This document shows, piece by piece, positions 32,043 through 40,718 of a stretch of 64,000 nt of DNA; within the stretch, counting starts at the first letter, position 1; each line of letters opens with the position of its first letter. The position numbers were made by a program, and so were the translations under genes. The DNA comes from Limnohabitans sp. Rim8 (GTDB lineage: Bacteria; Pseudomonadota; Gammaproteobacteria; Burkholderiales; Burkholderiaceae_C): NCBI GenBank assembly GCA_945897795.1, contig CAMDFT010000001.1:43672-107671 (forward strand), in the 5' to 3' direction. The notes beneath the pieces were generated by a model. The model was given only the letters and a program-made list of their open reading frames with translations. It did not search any database and was not told the origin of the DNA.

Positions 32043-32393
32043 ATGTCAAAAAACACCCCCCGAATCGGCTTGATCTTCGCCGTCGGTGCAGCCTGCCTGC
32101 TGGCCGCTTGCACACAAGAGCAGCAAAACAAAATTGGCCGCAGCATCCAGAACTGGACTGGCACCAACGGTGTGATGGAGGTCTACGCTGGCGAGAAGTT
32201 GGTGCGCCGCTTCATCAAGGTCGACAAAGTCAGCACCGCGTTGGGCACCGATGACAAATCACCCCGCGCTTACCGCTATGGCTACGGCGTGCTGGATGAA
32301 AACTTCAACTTCGAAGTCGATCCGGGCGAGAAAAAAGTGTATTTTGAGGTCAGCGATTACTCGAACACGGTGTTTTTCGAGAACCCACGCTGA
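32043..32393 (+). CDS. Small hypothetical lipoprotein
   Basis: A 116-residue protein with a lipoprotein signal peptide ending in LLAAC (lipidated Cys23), so probably tethered to the outer or inner membrane facing the periplasm. The mature part, with VMEVYAGEKLVRRFIKVDK and a Tyr-rich middle (RAYRYGYGVLD), looks beta-rich and has no other Cys. I do not recognise a named family. It stands alone between rlmB and the convergent chromate transporter genes. Confidence 0.75.
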   Translation: MSKNTPRIGLIFAVGAACLLAACTQEQQNKIGRSIQNWTGTNGVMEVYAGEKLVRRFIKVDKVSTALGTDDKSPRAYRYGYGVLDENFNFEVDPGEKKVYFEVSDYSNTVFFENPR

Positions 32394-32398
32394 TCTAC

Positions 32399-33001
32399 TC
32401 AGACCCAGCCCAAGCCGCCCAATAGGGCCCCCAGGCCAATGAGCCACAGCATGTGCACTTGGGTGCGCCAGACCACCAGCGCGGTCAAGGCCGTCAACGC
32501 GTACAAGGGCCAGTCCCGCGCTGGCTGGTTGTGGGTGAGGGTCAGCAACCAAGAGGTTGACAGCAGCAGGGCAATCACAATGGGTGACATGCCAGATTTG
32601 AATGCCCGGATGCCCATGTTGTCGCGGTGCTGGTGTGCCCAGCGTGTGGCGGTATAGGTCAAGACCGAAGAGGGCAGCATGATGCCCGTCATGGTGAGCA
32701 CCAGCCCTAAGCTGGCCAACCCCACGCTCACCCAGCCGCCGCCCAGACTGGCTCCGGCATTCATGCCCACGTTGTAGCCCATCAAGGCCACAAACAAAAT
32801 ATTGGGGCCTGGCGCGGCTTGCGCCAGTGCGATGGACGAGGTGAACTGCGACTCGCTGAGCCAAAGTTTTTCTTCCACCAAAAAACGGTGCATGTCCGGC
32901 GCCACGGTGATCGCGCCCCCCACGGCCAGCAGCGACAGCGTCGCAAAGTGGTTGAACAAGCTGAGCCAGTCGCTGGCGCTCAGGTCAAGCACCGGGTTCA
33001 T
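32399..33001 (-). CDS. Chromate transporter half (ChrA-like, second subunit)
   Basis: A 200-residue membrane protein of the short-chain CHR family, with the pattern NHFATLSLLAVGGAITVAPD and a QAAPGPN motif. It contains about six membrane segments. With the upstream gene (coupled by ATGA) it probably forms a two-component CHR transporter for chromate or sulfate-like anions; the substrate is inferred from the family only. The ATG at 33001 is chosen because the frame further upstream overlaps the partner gene. Confidence 0.85.
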   Translation of the reverse strand: MNPVLDLSASDWLSLFNHFATLSLLAVGGAITVAPDMHRFLVEEKLWLSESQFTSSIALAQAAPGPNILFVALMGYNVGMNAGASLGGGWVSVGLASLGLVLTMTGIMLPSSVLTYTATRWAHQHRDNMGIRAFKSGMSPIVIALLLSTSWLLTLTHNQPARDWPLYALTALTALVVWRTQVHMLWLIGLGALLGGLGWV

Positions 33002-33594
33002 GGACGCCCTCCGGCCGTTGCCGCTTGCTGGGCCAATTGCCAATAGGCCCAGCTGCAGGCCACCAGACCGGTGCCCAACAACACATAAGCCAATGGCCAA
33101 CGCAGCAAACCCACGCCTGTGAAGCTGGCACAGGCCAAGCCGATGCACATGGGCATGCCCATGGGGTTGTTGCGCAGGGCCGCCATCAGTTTCAGTCCCA
33201 CGGCGGCAATCAAGCCCGCAGAGACCGCCCCCATGCCGCGCAAGGCCCCTTGGGCCCAGGCCGCGTCAGACACGCCCCCAAACGCCACGGCCAGCAAGAG
33301 CACGACCACCATCGGCGCAGCCAACATGCCCGCAACGCCCGCCAGGGCACCGGCCAGTCCAAAATAGCGCCCGCCAATCATCAGGGCCAGGTTGATCACA
33401 TTGGGGCCGGGCATGATTTGCGCCACGGCCCAGTCTTCGACAAATTGTTCGCGCGTCATCCAGCGCTTTTTCTCGACCAACTCGCGCTGCACCACGGCCA
33501 GCACGCCGCCAAAGCCTTGCAGGGCCAAAACGGTGAAGGACACAAACAGATCTGTTTTGGAGCGCGGTTGCTGCAGGGGCTGGTGTTCGGGCAT
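32998..33594 (-). CDS. Chromate transporter half (ChrA-like, first subunit)
   Basis: A 198-residue CHR-family half protein with the start of the domain in FTVLALQGFGGVLAVVQREL, the conserved VEDWAVAQIMPGPNVINLAL, and several hydrophobic segments. In the family, two homologous halves are either fused or encoded as adjacent genes of opposite topology; here they are split. It begins the two-gene operon that overlaps the second half by 4 bases. Confidence 0.86.
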   Translation of the reverse strand: MPEHQPLQQPRSKTDLFVSFTVLALQGFGGVLAVVQRELVEKKRWMTREQFVEDWAVAQIMPGPNVINLALMIGGRYFGLAGALAGVAGMLAAPMVVVLLLAVAFGGVSDAAWAQGALRGMGAVSAGLIAAVGLKLMAALRNNPMGMPMCIGLACASFTGVGLLRWPLAYVLLGTGLVACSWAYWQLAQQAATAGGRP

Positions 33595-33618
33595 GTTTCG
33601 GATTATCCCTGTGCGGGC

Positions 33619-34217
33619 TCAATCAAAGGTGTCACCGTCCAGCCACACCAGTTGGCCCCGACCGCTCTCGCTCAGCCGAGCCATCAAGGCTGCCGCCTGG
33701 GTGGCGGGCAAGGCAAAACGCAACGTGACCACGCTGCCATGGGCCACTTCCAGCAGCTGCGCCTGGGCCAGTTCCAGCTCGCGCCGCACCAGTCCTTCCA
33801 GCGCATAAGGCACGCTGCACGCCAGTTGTGCCTGCTTGATCAGCGGGATTTTCTCGGCGGTCAGCAGGGCCTGGGCCACCGCATCGGTGTAGGCCCGCAC
33901 CAGACTGCCTGCGCCCAGCTTGACGCCACCAAAGTAACGCACCACCGAAGCCATCACACCCTGCAGATCCTGGTGACGCAGCACCTCCAGCATGGGGCGG
34001 CCTGCGGTGCCACCGGGTTCGCCGTCGTCATGGCCGCCGACTGACCACCTGCCAGCAGCGCCCAACACACATGGGCGGCATCGGGGTGCTCAGCCTTGAG
34101 CTGCGCCACCCGGGCCTGCGCTTCGTCGCGTCCTGCGACCGATTCAACGCAGGCGATGAAGCGGCTTTTTTTGATGACCAGTTCGTGGTGGGCAGGGCAG
34201 ACGAGAGAAAAAGGCAT
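33619..34217 (-). pseudogene. yigZ: yigZ (IMPACT-family protein), frameshifted
   Basis: The N-terminal half (ELVIKKSRFIA, HVCWALLAGGQSAAM) is read from the ATG at 34217, and the C-terminal half (DDGEPGGTAGRPML, VVRYFGGVKLGAGSLVRAY) is read in another frame down to 33619. Together they make a full YigZ/IMPACT protein. The break is at about 34028-34031: restoring one C on the plus strand between 34029 and 34030 would read AAMDDGEP and rejoin the frames. This may be a true mutation or a sequencing/assembly indel; no slippery sequence suggests programmed shifting. YigZ belongs to a conserved family of unclear function linked to translation. Confidence 0.88.
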
Positions 34218-34317
34218 CGGGCAAGAATACCCCAAGGGCTGTGGGGTCTGACATGGTGTTCTGATGCCTGAAAACCGGCTCTCACTGCCGCCGCACAGCC
34301 CCGGCTAACATCGCCCC

Positions 34318-35205
34318 ATGACTTGTCCAGACTGCTCCCCCGTGTCCGCGCCAGCGGGCCATTGGGTTTGCCCTGCTAACCCCGGGGCCTCGCCCGATGT
34401 GCCGCTTTGGCAAGTGGCGGCTTTGATGGGCAAATTGGGCGCTTCTGACCGCCACGCCGTGGCCGAAGAGATCTTGCGCTTGCTGGCCACCTGGCTGCCC
34501 ATGGCGCAGTGCACGATTTTTTCCTTCGAGGGAGCAGGGCGTCCGCGCACCCTGGCGGTGGGTGACCGGGCGCGCACCCGCGCCTTGCCCGACATCTCGC
34601 AGGCCTATGTACAGCGCTTTTACAGGCTGGACGGCGCGCAGCTGGCCATGCAAGCGCACCACCAGTCCGCCCTGCGGGCATCGCCCCAGCAGCCGCACAT
34701 CGTGCTGCACCGGCAACCCGCTCACGCTATCGAGCTCCCGGATTACCGGCAAATTTGCTATGAATGGCCACGCGTCGCTGAGCGGCTGGCCATTTTGTCG
34801 CTGCACGAGGGCCGACGGTGGCTGTCGGTCAACCTGTACCGGGGACTGGAGCACGGTTTGATGACGGATGCCGAGCTGGCCACCGTACAAGCCTTGGCAC
34901 CTTTGATCGTGCAGGCGGTGCGCCTGCACTACACCGGGCAAGTGCTCAGCGTGGATCTGATGGCCTTGTTGCTGGACCGCTTGGCCCTGCGGGGCCCGGC
35001 GCTCAGCCCGCGCGATCTGGATGTGGTGCGTGGATTGCTGGAAGGCCTGAGCACCGAACAATTGGCCGGGCGCCTGGGCCTGACGCTGGCCAGTGCACAG
35101 ACCTACACCAAACGCATTTACCGCAAGCTGGGCGTGGCTGGCCACAAAGCTTTGGTGGCCTGGTTGCTTGCCCCGCAGAGCCTGGAGTCTGTCCCCAAAA
35201 GGTGA
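34318..35205 (+). CDS. LuxR-family transcriptional regulator
   Basis: A 295-residue protein with a C-terminal LuxR-type helix-turn-helix (LSPRDLDVVRGLLEGLSTEQLAGRLGL, then VAGHKALVAWLL). The N-terminal 220 residues include a possible sensory domain (EEILRLLATWLPMAQCTIFSF); the ligand is unknown. It is followed by the FAD monooxygenase gene in the same direction after a 72-base gap, so it may regulate that gene. Confidence 0.82.
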   Translation: MTCPDCSPVSAPAGHWVCPANPGASPDVPLWQVAALMGKLGASDRHAVAEEILRLLATWLPMAQCTIFSFEGAGRPRTLAVGDRARTRALPDISQAYVQRFYRLDGAQLAMQAHHQSALRASPQQPHIVLHRQPAHAIELPDYRQICYEWPRVAERLAILSLHEGRRWLSVNLYRGLEHGLMTDAELATVQALAPLIVQAVRLHYTGQVLSVDLMALLLDRLALRGPALSPRDLDVVRGLLEGLSTEQLAGRLGLTLASAQTYTKRIYRKLGVAGHKALVAWLLAPQSLESVPKR

Positions 35206-35277
35206 CATCGTTTTTTCCGGACCTTCTCTAAACTCGGCCTTCATTGAGTCATTAAAGTTCTCATCCTTGGAGGCACC

Positions 35278-37005
35278 ATGCACCAACCGGCCAGCGCACC
35301 CCGCCGCTCGATTTATTACGACTACACCGTGCACCAGCCCTGGTTGCCCTCGCAGCACCCGGTGCAGCCGCTGCACCCTGTGGTGATTGCGGGTGGAGGG
35401 CCGGTGGGGCTGACGGCCGCTTTGGAGTTAGCCCGCTTTGGGGTGCCCTGTGTGCTGCTGGAATCGGAGCAGCAGGTCTGTGAGGGCAGCCGCGCCATCG
35501 TGTTCACCCGCCGCTCCATGGAAATCCTGCAGCAAGTCGGCGTGGCCGAGCGCGTCACACAAAACGGCTTGCCCTGGCGCTTTGGCAACTCGTATTACCG
35601 GGGCGAGCGCGTCTTTCGCATGGAAGCCCCGCACGACGAGAACGACCGTTTTGGCCCCATGATCAACTTGCAGCAGCAGTTTTTGGAGCAATACCTGGTG
35701 GAGGCCTGCCAGGCCAACCCCCTGATCGACCTTCGCTGGGGCAACCGCGTCATGGCGCTTGAGCAACACGCCGACCACGCCCAGCTGCAAGTCGACACCC
35801 CCGAAGGCCCCTACACCCTGCAGGCCGAATGGCTGGTGGCTTCAGACGGGGCCCGTTCGGCGATCCGCAGCCTGCTGGACCTCAAGCTCGAAGGCGCATC
35901 TTACGAAGGCCGTTTTGTCATTGCCGACATCCGCATCGACCTGCCTTTGCCCACCGAGCGCCTGGCCTTTTTTGACCCCGAATGGAACCCCGGCAACACC
36001 GTGCTGCTGCACCGCGAGCCCTTGGGCATCTGGCGCATTGACTACCAACTGCCCGAGGGCGAAACGCCCGAGCAAGCCTTGTCGCTCGAATCCCTCAAAA
36101 CCCGCATCAACGCCCAACTGGCCATGATCGGCCATGCCGACAAGCCTTGGGAGATGGACTGGAGCTCGGTGTATTCGGCCCGCACGCTCACCTTGCCCGA
36201 CTATCTGGTGGGGCGTACCTTGTTCATGGGCGATGCGGCCCACTTGCTGCCGATTTTTGGTGTGCGGGGGGCCAACACCGGCTTTCAGGACGCGCAGGCC
36301 CTGGCCTGGCGGCTGGCTCTGGTGTGCCGGGGGCAGGCCTCTGCGGCTTTGCTGGCCAACTACAGCGCCGAGCGCGTTGCTGCGGCTTGGGAAATCATCG
36401 AAGAAGCGGGCAAAAGCACCCGCTTCATGACCCCACCCACACGCGGCTTTCGTTTATTGCGCGACGCCGTCCTGTCGCTCTCGCTCACCGAAGCCTTTGT
36501 GCGGCCGCTCTACCACTGGCGCACCTCGCGCCCGCACGAGTACAGCCACTCCAGTCTCAACTGCCGCGAGGATGACAACGCGCAGTTCTTGGTCGGTCCC
36601 GCGCATGGCGCACCGCCGCTGAATGTGCGCCTGACGGATTCGCAGTTTTTGCTGGACCACCTGGGCGGTGGTTTTGACTTGCTGTGGTTTGGCGTGGCAG
36701 ATGCATTGCCTGCCGATGTGCTGGCCAGCGTGGCCCAATGGCGGGCCAAGGGCTTGCCGTTCAAGGTCACCTGCATCAGCCCAGGCGGTGCCGATGCGGG
36801 CCTGGTGAAAAGCCCGGGCGATGCGCCCTGGCTGCAGGTGCTGTCAGACCCGCAAGGCCGGGTGCACAGCCGCTACGGCGTGACCACGCCCGGCTCAGCT
36901 TATTTGTTGCGCCCCGACCAACACATTTGCGCCCGCTGGTTGCACCTGGATGCCCAGCGCCTGAACGCTGCCCTTGCCCAAGCCACCACCGGAGAAGCCC
37001 CATGA
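35278..37005 (+). CDS. FAD-dependent monooxygenase, PheA/TfdB (MhpA-like) family
   Basis: A 575-residue flavoprotein hydroxylase. It has the N-terminal FAD motif GGGPVGLTAALELARFG, the DG motif LVASDGARSAIRSLL, the GDAAHLLPIFGVRGANTGFQD motif, and a C-terminal thioredoxin-like domain that ends near LLRPDQHICARW. The family hydroxylates aromatic rings with NAD(P)H and O2; MhpA acts on 3-(3-hydroxyphenyl)propionate, but no aromatic-degradation genes are near, so the substrate is unknown. GGAG lies 6 bases before the ATG. The stop overlaps the DUF2783 start (ATGA). Confidence 0.86.
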   Translation: MHQPASAPRRSIYYDYTVHQPWLPSQHPVQPLHPVVIAGGGPVGLTAALELARFGVPCVLLESEQQVCEGSRAIVFTRRSMEILQQVGVAERVTQNGLPWRFGNSYYRGERVFRMEAPHDENDRFGPMINLQQQFLEQYLVEACQANPLIDLRWGNRVMALEQHADHAQLQVDTPEGPYTLQAEWLVASDGARSAIRSLLDLKLEGASYEGRFVIADIRIDLPLPTERLAFFDPEWNPGNTVLLHREPLGIWRIDYQLPEGETPEQALSLESLKTRINAQLAMIGHADKPWEMDWSSVYSARTLTLPDYLVGRTLFMGDAAHLLPIFGVRGANTGFQDAQALAWRLALVCRGQASAALLANYSAERVAAAWEIIEEAGKSTRFMTPPTRGFRLLRDAVLSLSLTEAFVRPLYHWRTSRPHEYSHSSLNCREDDNAQFLVGPAHGAPPLNVRLTDSQFLLDHLGGGFDLLWFGVADALPADVLASVAQWRAKGLPFKVTCISPGGADAGLVKSPGDAPWLQVLSDPQGRVHSRYGVTTPGSAYLLRPDQHICARWLHLDAQRLNAALAQATTGEAP

Positions 37006-37193
37006 ACAACGCCACGGGTTTGGACATTGCCGGTCTGGAAACCGCCTACGACCAACTGGCCATGGCCATTGACGCCGCTGGCCCCGAAAAATCCGAGCTT
37101 TTTCTGGTCAAGCTGGCTTTGTTGGCCGCCCAGGCGCTGGGTGACGCGCCGAGCTTTGTTGATCTGATCGAGCGCGCTCAAAAAGACCTTTGA
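37002..37193 (+). CDS. DUF2783 small protein
   Basis: A 63-residue acidic, helical protein (IAGLETAYDQLAMAIDAAG, ELFLVKLALLAAQALGDA) that matches the DUF2783 pattern, whose members often sit after FAD monooxygenase genes. Its ATG overlaps the preceding stop. Function unknown; a role as a small helper of the monooxygenase is inferred from coupling only. Confidence 0.75.
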   Translation: MNNATGLDIAGLETAYDQLAMAIDAAGPEKSELFLVKLALLAAQALGDAPSFVDLIERAQKDL

Positions 37194-37299
37194 CGCGGTG
37201 TCTCGCGCATAGGCGACTACGGTTCCGGGCGAATAACCGCGCCAGCTTCAGGCCCACCGCAGTGCCCCTACACTACAGGGTTACCCCGAATGCCCGCCC

Positions 37300-39816
37300 A
37301 TGAACGCCTTTGTCGACGTTTCCTTTTTTCCGCGTGATGCCAAACCGCTGACCAGTTACCGCAAGTACTGGGCGCAGCGCTTTGGCACGGCCCCGTTTTT
37401 GCCGATGAGCCGCGCCGAAATGACCCAACTGGGCTGGGACAGCTGCGACATCGTTTTGGTCACCGGCGACGCGTATGTGGACCACCCCAGCTTTGGCATG
37501 GCCGTGATCGGCCGCATGCTGGAAAACCAGGGTTTTCGGGTCGGCATCATCGCCCAGCCCGACTGGACGAGCGCCGAGGCCTTCAAAGAACTGGGTCAAC
37601 CCAACCTGTTTTGGGGCGTGACCAGCGGCAACATGGACTCCATGATCAACCGCTACACGGCGGACCGCAAAATCCGCACCGACGACGCTTACACCGCGGG
37701 TGATGTCGGCGGCAAGCGCCCTGACCGCGCCGCCATCGTCTACAGCCAACGCTGCCGCGAAGCCTTCCCGGAAGTGCCCATCGTGCTGGGTGGTATCGAA
37801 GGCAGCTTGCGCCGCATCGCGCATTACGATTATTGGTCGGACAAAGTGCGCCGCTCGGTGGTGGTGGACAGCAAATGCGATTTGCTTTTGTACGGCAACG
37901 CCGAGCGAGCCATTGTCGAGATTGCCCACCGCCTGGCCGCCCGTGAGCCGGTGCAGCAGATCACCGACGTGCGCGGCACCGCCTTTGTGCGCCGCGAAAC
38001 CCCAGAGGGCTGGTTCGAGATTGATTCGACCAGCGTGGACACGCCCGGCCATGTGGAAGCGCACATCAACCCTTATTTGATGATCTCGGATCAGGCGCGA
38101 GAGCAGGGCGCCACTTGCGCCCGCGAGGAAGAAGCCAAGGCAGTTGCCGATGGTGAGAACCAGAATGCGCAGCCACTGCGTTTTGTGCCGAACGCAGCCG
38201 CTGGATCGCCACGCTCCGCTCGCGATGACGAATCTACCGTCACTTCGAGTAGCGAAGCGACGCGGCAATCCAGTCTTTCCGTCATTGCGATCGAAGCGCG
38301 GCAATCCAGTCTTTCCGTCATTGCGAGCGAAGCGACGCGGCAGTCCAGTCTTTCCGTCATTGCGAGCGAAGCGCGGCAATCCATCGCAGCTTCTCCTGAG
38401 CTGCGTGGCAAAGGCACGCACAAAGTACCGCCGCGCGACAAAAGCGTGATCCGCCTGCCCAGCTACGAGCAGGTCAAGCAAGATGCCGTGCTGTATGCCC
38501 ACGCCAACCGCGTGTTGCACCTGGAAACCAACCCTGGCAACGCCCGCTGCCTGGTGCAAGCGCATGGCGAAGGCACCACTGCCCGCGACGTGTGGATCAC
38601 GCCGCCGCCCATTCCTCTCACCACCGCTGAGATGGACCATGTGTTTGACCTGCCATATGCCCGCAGCCCGCACCCGCGTTATGCCGACGAAAACGGCAGC
38701 CACGACCACGCGACCAAGATCCCCGCATGGGAAATGATCCGCTTCAGCGTGAACATCATGCGCGGCTGCTTTGGCGGCTGCACCTTTTGCTCGATCACCG
38801 AGCACGAAGGCCGCATCATCCAAAGCCGCTCCGAAGAATCGGTCATTCGGGAGGTAGAAGACATCCGCGACAAGGTCAAGGGTTTCACCGGCATCATTTC
38901 TGACTTGGGTGGCCCCACGGCCAACATGTACCGCTTGGGCTGCCGCACCCCCGAGATCGAATCGGCCTGCCGCAAACCCAGTTGCGTGTTCCCCGGCATT
39001 TGTCAGAACCTGACCACCGACCACGGCCCGCTGATCAACATGTACCGCCGGGCGCGCAACCTGAAGGGCATCAAGAAAATCTTGATCGGCTCCGGGCTGC
39101 GCTACGACTTGGCCGTGCAGTCGCCCGAGTACGTGAAAGAACTGGTTCAGCACCATGTGGGCGGCTACCTGAAGATTGCGCCCGAGCACACCGAGGGCGG
39201 CCCGCTGTCCAAGATGATGAAGCCGGGCATCGGCACCTACGACCGCTTCAAGTCGATGTTCGACAAGTACAGCGAAGAAGTGGGCAAAAAGCAGTTCCTC
39301 ATCCCGTACTTCATCGCCGCCCACCCGGGCACCAGCGACGAAGACATGATGAACCTGGCCATCTGGCTCAAAAAGAACGGTTTCAGGGCCGATCAGGTGC
39401 AAACCTTCTACCCCAGCCCCATGGCCACGGCCACGGCCATGTACCACTCCACCCGCAACCCGCTGCGCAAAATCACCCGTGACAGCGAAAAAGTGGACGT
39501 GGTCAAAGGCGACAAACGCCGCCGCCTACACAAAGCATTTTTGCGCTACCACGACGCCAACAACTGGCCCCTGCTGCGCGAAGCACTCAAGGCCATGGGC
39601 CGGTCGGATTTGATCGGTAACGGCAAACACCACTTGATTCCGAACTGGCAGCCGTTGGCTGAAGAGGGCTACCAAAGTGCTCGGCGCAAAAACAGCACTG
39701 GGGCGGGGGCCAAGTCTTCAGTGTCGTTGTCCACAAGCCCCAAGGGGATGGGTCAGCCTAAAAAAGGCCAACTGTTGACGCAGCACACCGGCTTACCACC
39801 ACGCGCAAAGAGGTAA
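37300..39816 (+). CDS. YgiQ-family radical SAM protein with an internal repeat insertion
   Basis: An 838-residue radical SAM protein of the YgiQ family (function unknown). The N-terminal YgiQ domain begins [21 protein letters not shown], and the radical SAM cluster is GCFGGCTFC (Cys490, Cys494, Cys497). It is about 100 residues longer than E. coli YgiQ. The excess is mostly at residues about 290-365, where a dispersed repeat has inserted in frame, giving reiterated [17 protein letters not shown] units. The inserted stretch falls between the N-terminal domain and the radical SAM core, in a probable linker, so the enzyme may remain active. The Lys-rich C-terminus (GQPKKGQ) is normal for betaproteobacterial members. 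Confidence 0.9.
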   Translation: MNAFVDVSFFPRDAKPLTSYRKYWAQRFGTAPFLPMSRAEMTQLGWDSCDIVLVTGDAYVDHPSFGMAVIGRMLENQGFRVGIIAQPDWTSAEAFKELGQPNLFWGVTSGNMDSMINRYTADRKIRTDDAYTAGDVGGKRPDRAAIVYSQRCREAFPEVPIVLGGIEGSLRRIAHYDYWSDKVRRSVVVDSKCDLLLYGNAERAIVEIAHRLAAREPVQQITDVRGTAFVRRETPEGWFEIDSTSVDTPGHVEAHINPYLMISDQAREQGATCAREEEAKAVADGENQNAQPLRFVPNAAAGSPRSARDDESTVTSSSEATRQSSLSVIAIEARQSSLSVIASEATRQSSLSVIASEARQSIAASPELRGKGTHKVPPRDKSVIRLPSYEQVKQDAVLYAHANRVLHLETNPGNARCLVQAHGEGTTARDVWITPPPIPLTTAEMDHVFDLPYARSPHPRYADENGSHDHATKIPAWEMIRFSVNIMRGCFGGCTFCSITEHEGRIIQSRSEESVIREVEDIRDKVKGFTGIISDLGGPTANMYRLGCRTPEIESACRKPSCVFPGICQNLTTDHGPLINMYRRARNLKGIKKILIGSGLRYDLAVQSPEYVKELVQHHVGGYLKIAPEHTEGGPLSKMMKPGIGTYDRFKSMFDKYSEEVGKKQFLIPYFIAAHPGTSDEDMMNLAIWLKKNGFRADQVQTFYPSPMATATAMYHSTRNPLRKITRDSEKVDVVKGDKRRRLHKAFLRYHDANNWPLLREALKAMGRSDLIGNGKHHLIPNWQPLAEEGYQSARRKNSTGAGAKSSVSLSTSPKGMGQPKKGQLLTQHTGLPPRAKR
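38201..38394 (+). repeat. Array of a dispersed palindromic repeat inside ygiQ
   Basis: Four direct units of about 36-42 bases start at 38239, 38281, 38317 and 38356, each resembling GTCATTGCGAGCGAAGCG followed by ACGCGGCAATCCAGTC or a shortened form. A unit in opposite orientation (CTGGATCGCCACGCTCCGC) lies at 38201-38230. Full unit lengths of 42, 36 and 39 are all multiples of three, so the ygiQ frame stays open. The motif has the GC-rich, self-complementary look of REP/RPE-type dispersed repeats. Confidence 0.85.
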
Positions 39817-39978
39817 CTTGCGGTAGGCTTTTTAGAGTGGCGCCAGGGCTATGGGCTGCTGGCATTGCCTGTTTTTAAGCGCACCCCGCCAGCCCAACAG
39901 TCATGCGCCTTGGCACACTTGTCCCAGGTCTTATCCACAGCCTTGGGCACGGTTGGTGTGAATGGTTGGCTGGGACGC

Positions 39979-40156
39979 GTGAAGTCCATTTTTATGGATA
40001 GGGAGTTGCAAAAGGATTCAGCGGTTCGGTTTTGCCAAACAACTGCCGCCGAAGGCAAACCCTATGAAGTGGAGCACGACAGCCTCGACATGGTGCTCAC
40101 GGTGGGCAGCCGGGTGCGCAGTCAGGCATTTCTACCCTTCAGACAATGGCCAGTGC
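39979..40156 (+). pseudogene. Fragment of a RhuM-family virulence-associated protein
   Basis: A stretch of about 59 residues inside an open frame matches the RhuM core: a VKSIFMDRELQKDSAV segment, then TTAAEGKPYEVEHDSLDMV and VGSRVRSQAFLPFRQW. RhuM proteins are around 300 residues, often with a DNA-binding N-terminus and frequently near Fic/Doc or toxin-antitoxin genes. The flanking parts of the frame do not resemble RhuM, and both ends are missing. This looks like a remnant rather than a functional gene. Confidence 0.62.
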
Positions 40157-40385
40157 TCATCTCAAAGAGATCATCTTACATCCAGTTTTTGCCCGGCAGC
40201 CATCAGCTCAGTCGCCCTTGACTGCTAGAAATCCCAGCTTTCCTTGGCACCGCCCTGCAGCCAGTCGTCGCAGCTCCGGCGTCAGGATCACGATCATGCG
40301 TTTACCGTCGGTGGGTTTGTGCAACGGGTTCACCAGCGGATGGCTGCCGGCGTTGATGGGCCGCATCGTGAAGCTGTGAAGAGGG

Positions 40386-40484
40386 GGCGACTTGAAAGGC
40401 CATTGGGCTATCAATGGCAACTGGCGCATGGTGTTTGTGTTCGATGGAACAGATGCCGTGAGGGTGGATGACCGAGACGATCAC
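40386..40484 (+). pseudogene. C-terminal fragment of a RelE/HigB-type toxin
   Basis: In one plus-strand frame the bases read GDLKGHWAINGNWRMVFVF followed by DGTDAVRVDDRDDH, the typical end of the HigB/RelE toxin subfamily (usual form LKGDLxGxWSVTVNGNWRxxF...DYxDYH). A stop codon lies just upstream in this frame at 40377-40379, and no N-terminal toxin sequence is visible. Final DYQDYH has decayed to DDRDDH. It is therefore a dead remnant. Confidence 0.6.
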
Positions 40485-40502
40485 TCAGGCAAACCAGCAA
40501 GA

Positions 40503-40718
40503 TCAGGCGGCTTCGATCACGCGCATTTCAATGTGAAGTCCAGCAGCGGTAGCCATGTTCACTAGCGCATCAAGACCGAACAAGTTGATCTTTCCGCGTA
40601 TCAGATCGGAGACGCGTGGCTGAGTCACAGCAAACAGCTTGGCAGCTTGTGCCTGGTTCATTTCAGTACGGGTCAGGTGGTTCTTCAACGTCGTCATGAG
40701 AATCGAACGCAGTATCAT
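40503..40718 (-). CDS. Shortened XRE-family antitoxin-like regulator
   Basis: A 71-residue protein with a clear helix-turn-helix (NQAQAAKLFAVTQPRVSDLI, then RGKINLFGLDALVNM). This is the pattern of XRE antitoxins paired with HigB/phage-derived Gp49-like toxins. Such proteins are usually near 100 residues; here the frame upstream still reads PPDEAEN, which resembles the family's GFPDAEEAEN segment, but a TGA codon cuts it off, so about 25 N-terminal residues are missing. It might still bind DNA. No intact cognate toxin is adjacent. Confidence 0.65.
   Translation of the reverse strand: MILRSILMTTLKNHLTRTEMNQAQAAKLFAVTQPRVSDLIRGKINLFGLDALVNMATAAGLHIEMRVIEAA

Noticed and set aside
33954..34068. 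Programmed ribosomal frameshift in yigZ
   Set aside because: No slippery sequence or following pseudoknot was seen, and YigZ is a single-frame gene in the family; an indel is the simpler reading.
38201..38394. The repeated units in ygiQ as a CRISPR array
   Set aside because: Units are contiguous, lack unique spacers, keep an open reading frame and have no cas genes nearby.
37273..39447. 724-residue open frame on the minus strand opposite ygiQ
   Set aside because: It mirrors the codon structure of the clear radical SAM gene and has no recognisable motif; GC-rich genes often leave long antisense frames.
39849..40058. 69-residue minus-strand frame with a VDKTWDKCAKAHDCWAGG stretch
   Set aside because: The stretch is Cys-rich and odd, but I could not place it in a family, and it overlaps the RhuM fragment.
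40208..40429. 73-residue minus-strand frame as a small gene
   Set aside because: It runs antisense to the HigB-type toxin fragment, which has the recognisable motif; no family match was seen for the minus frame.
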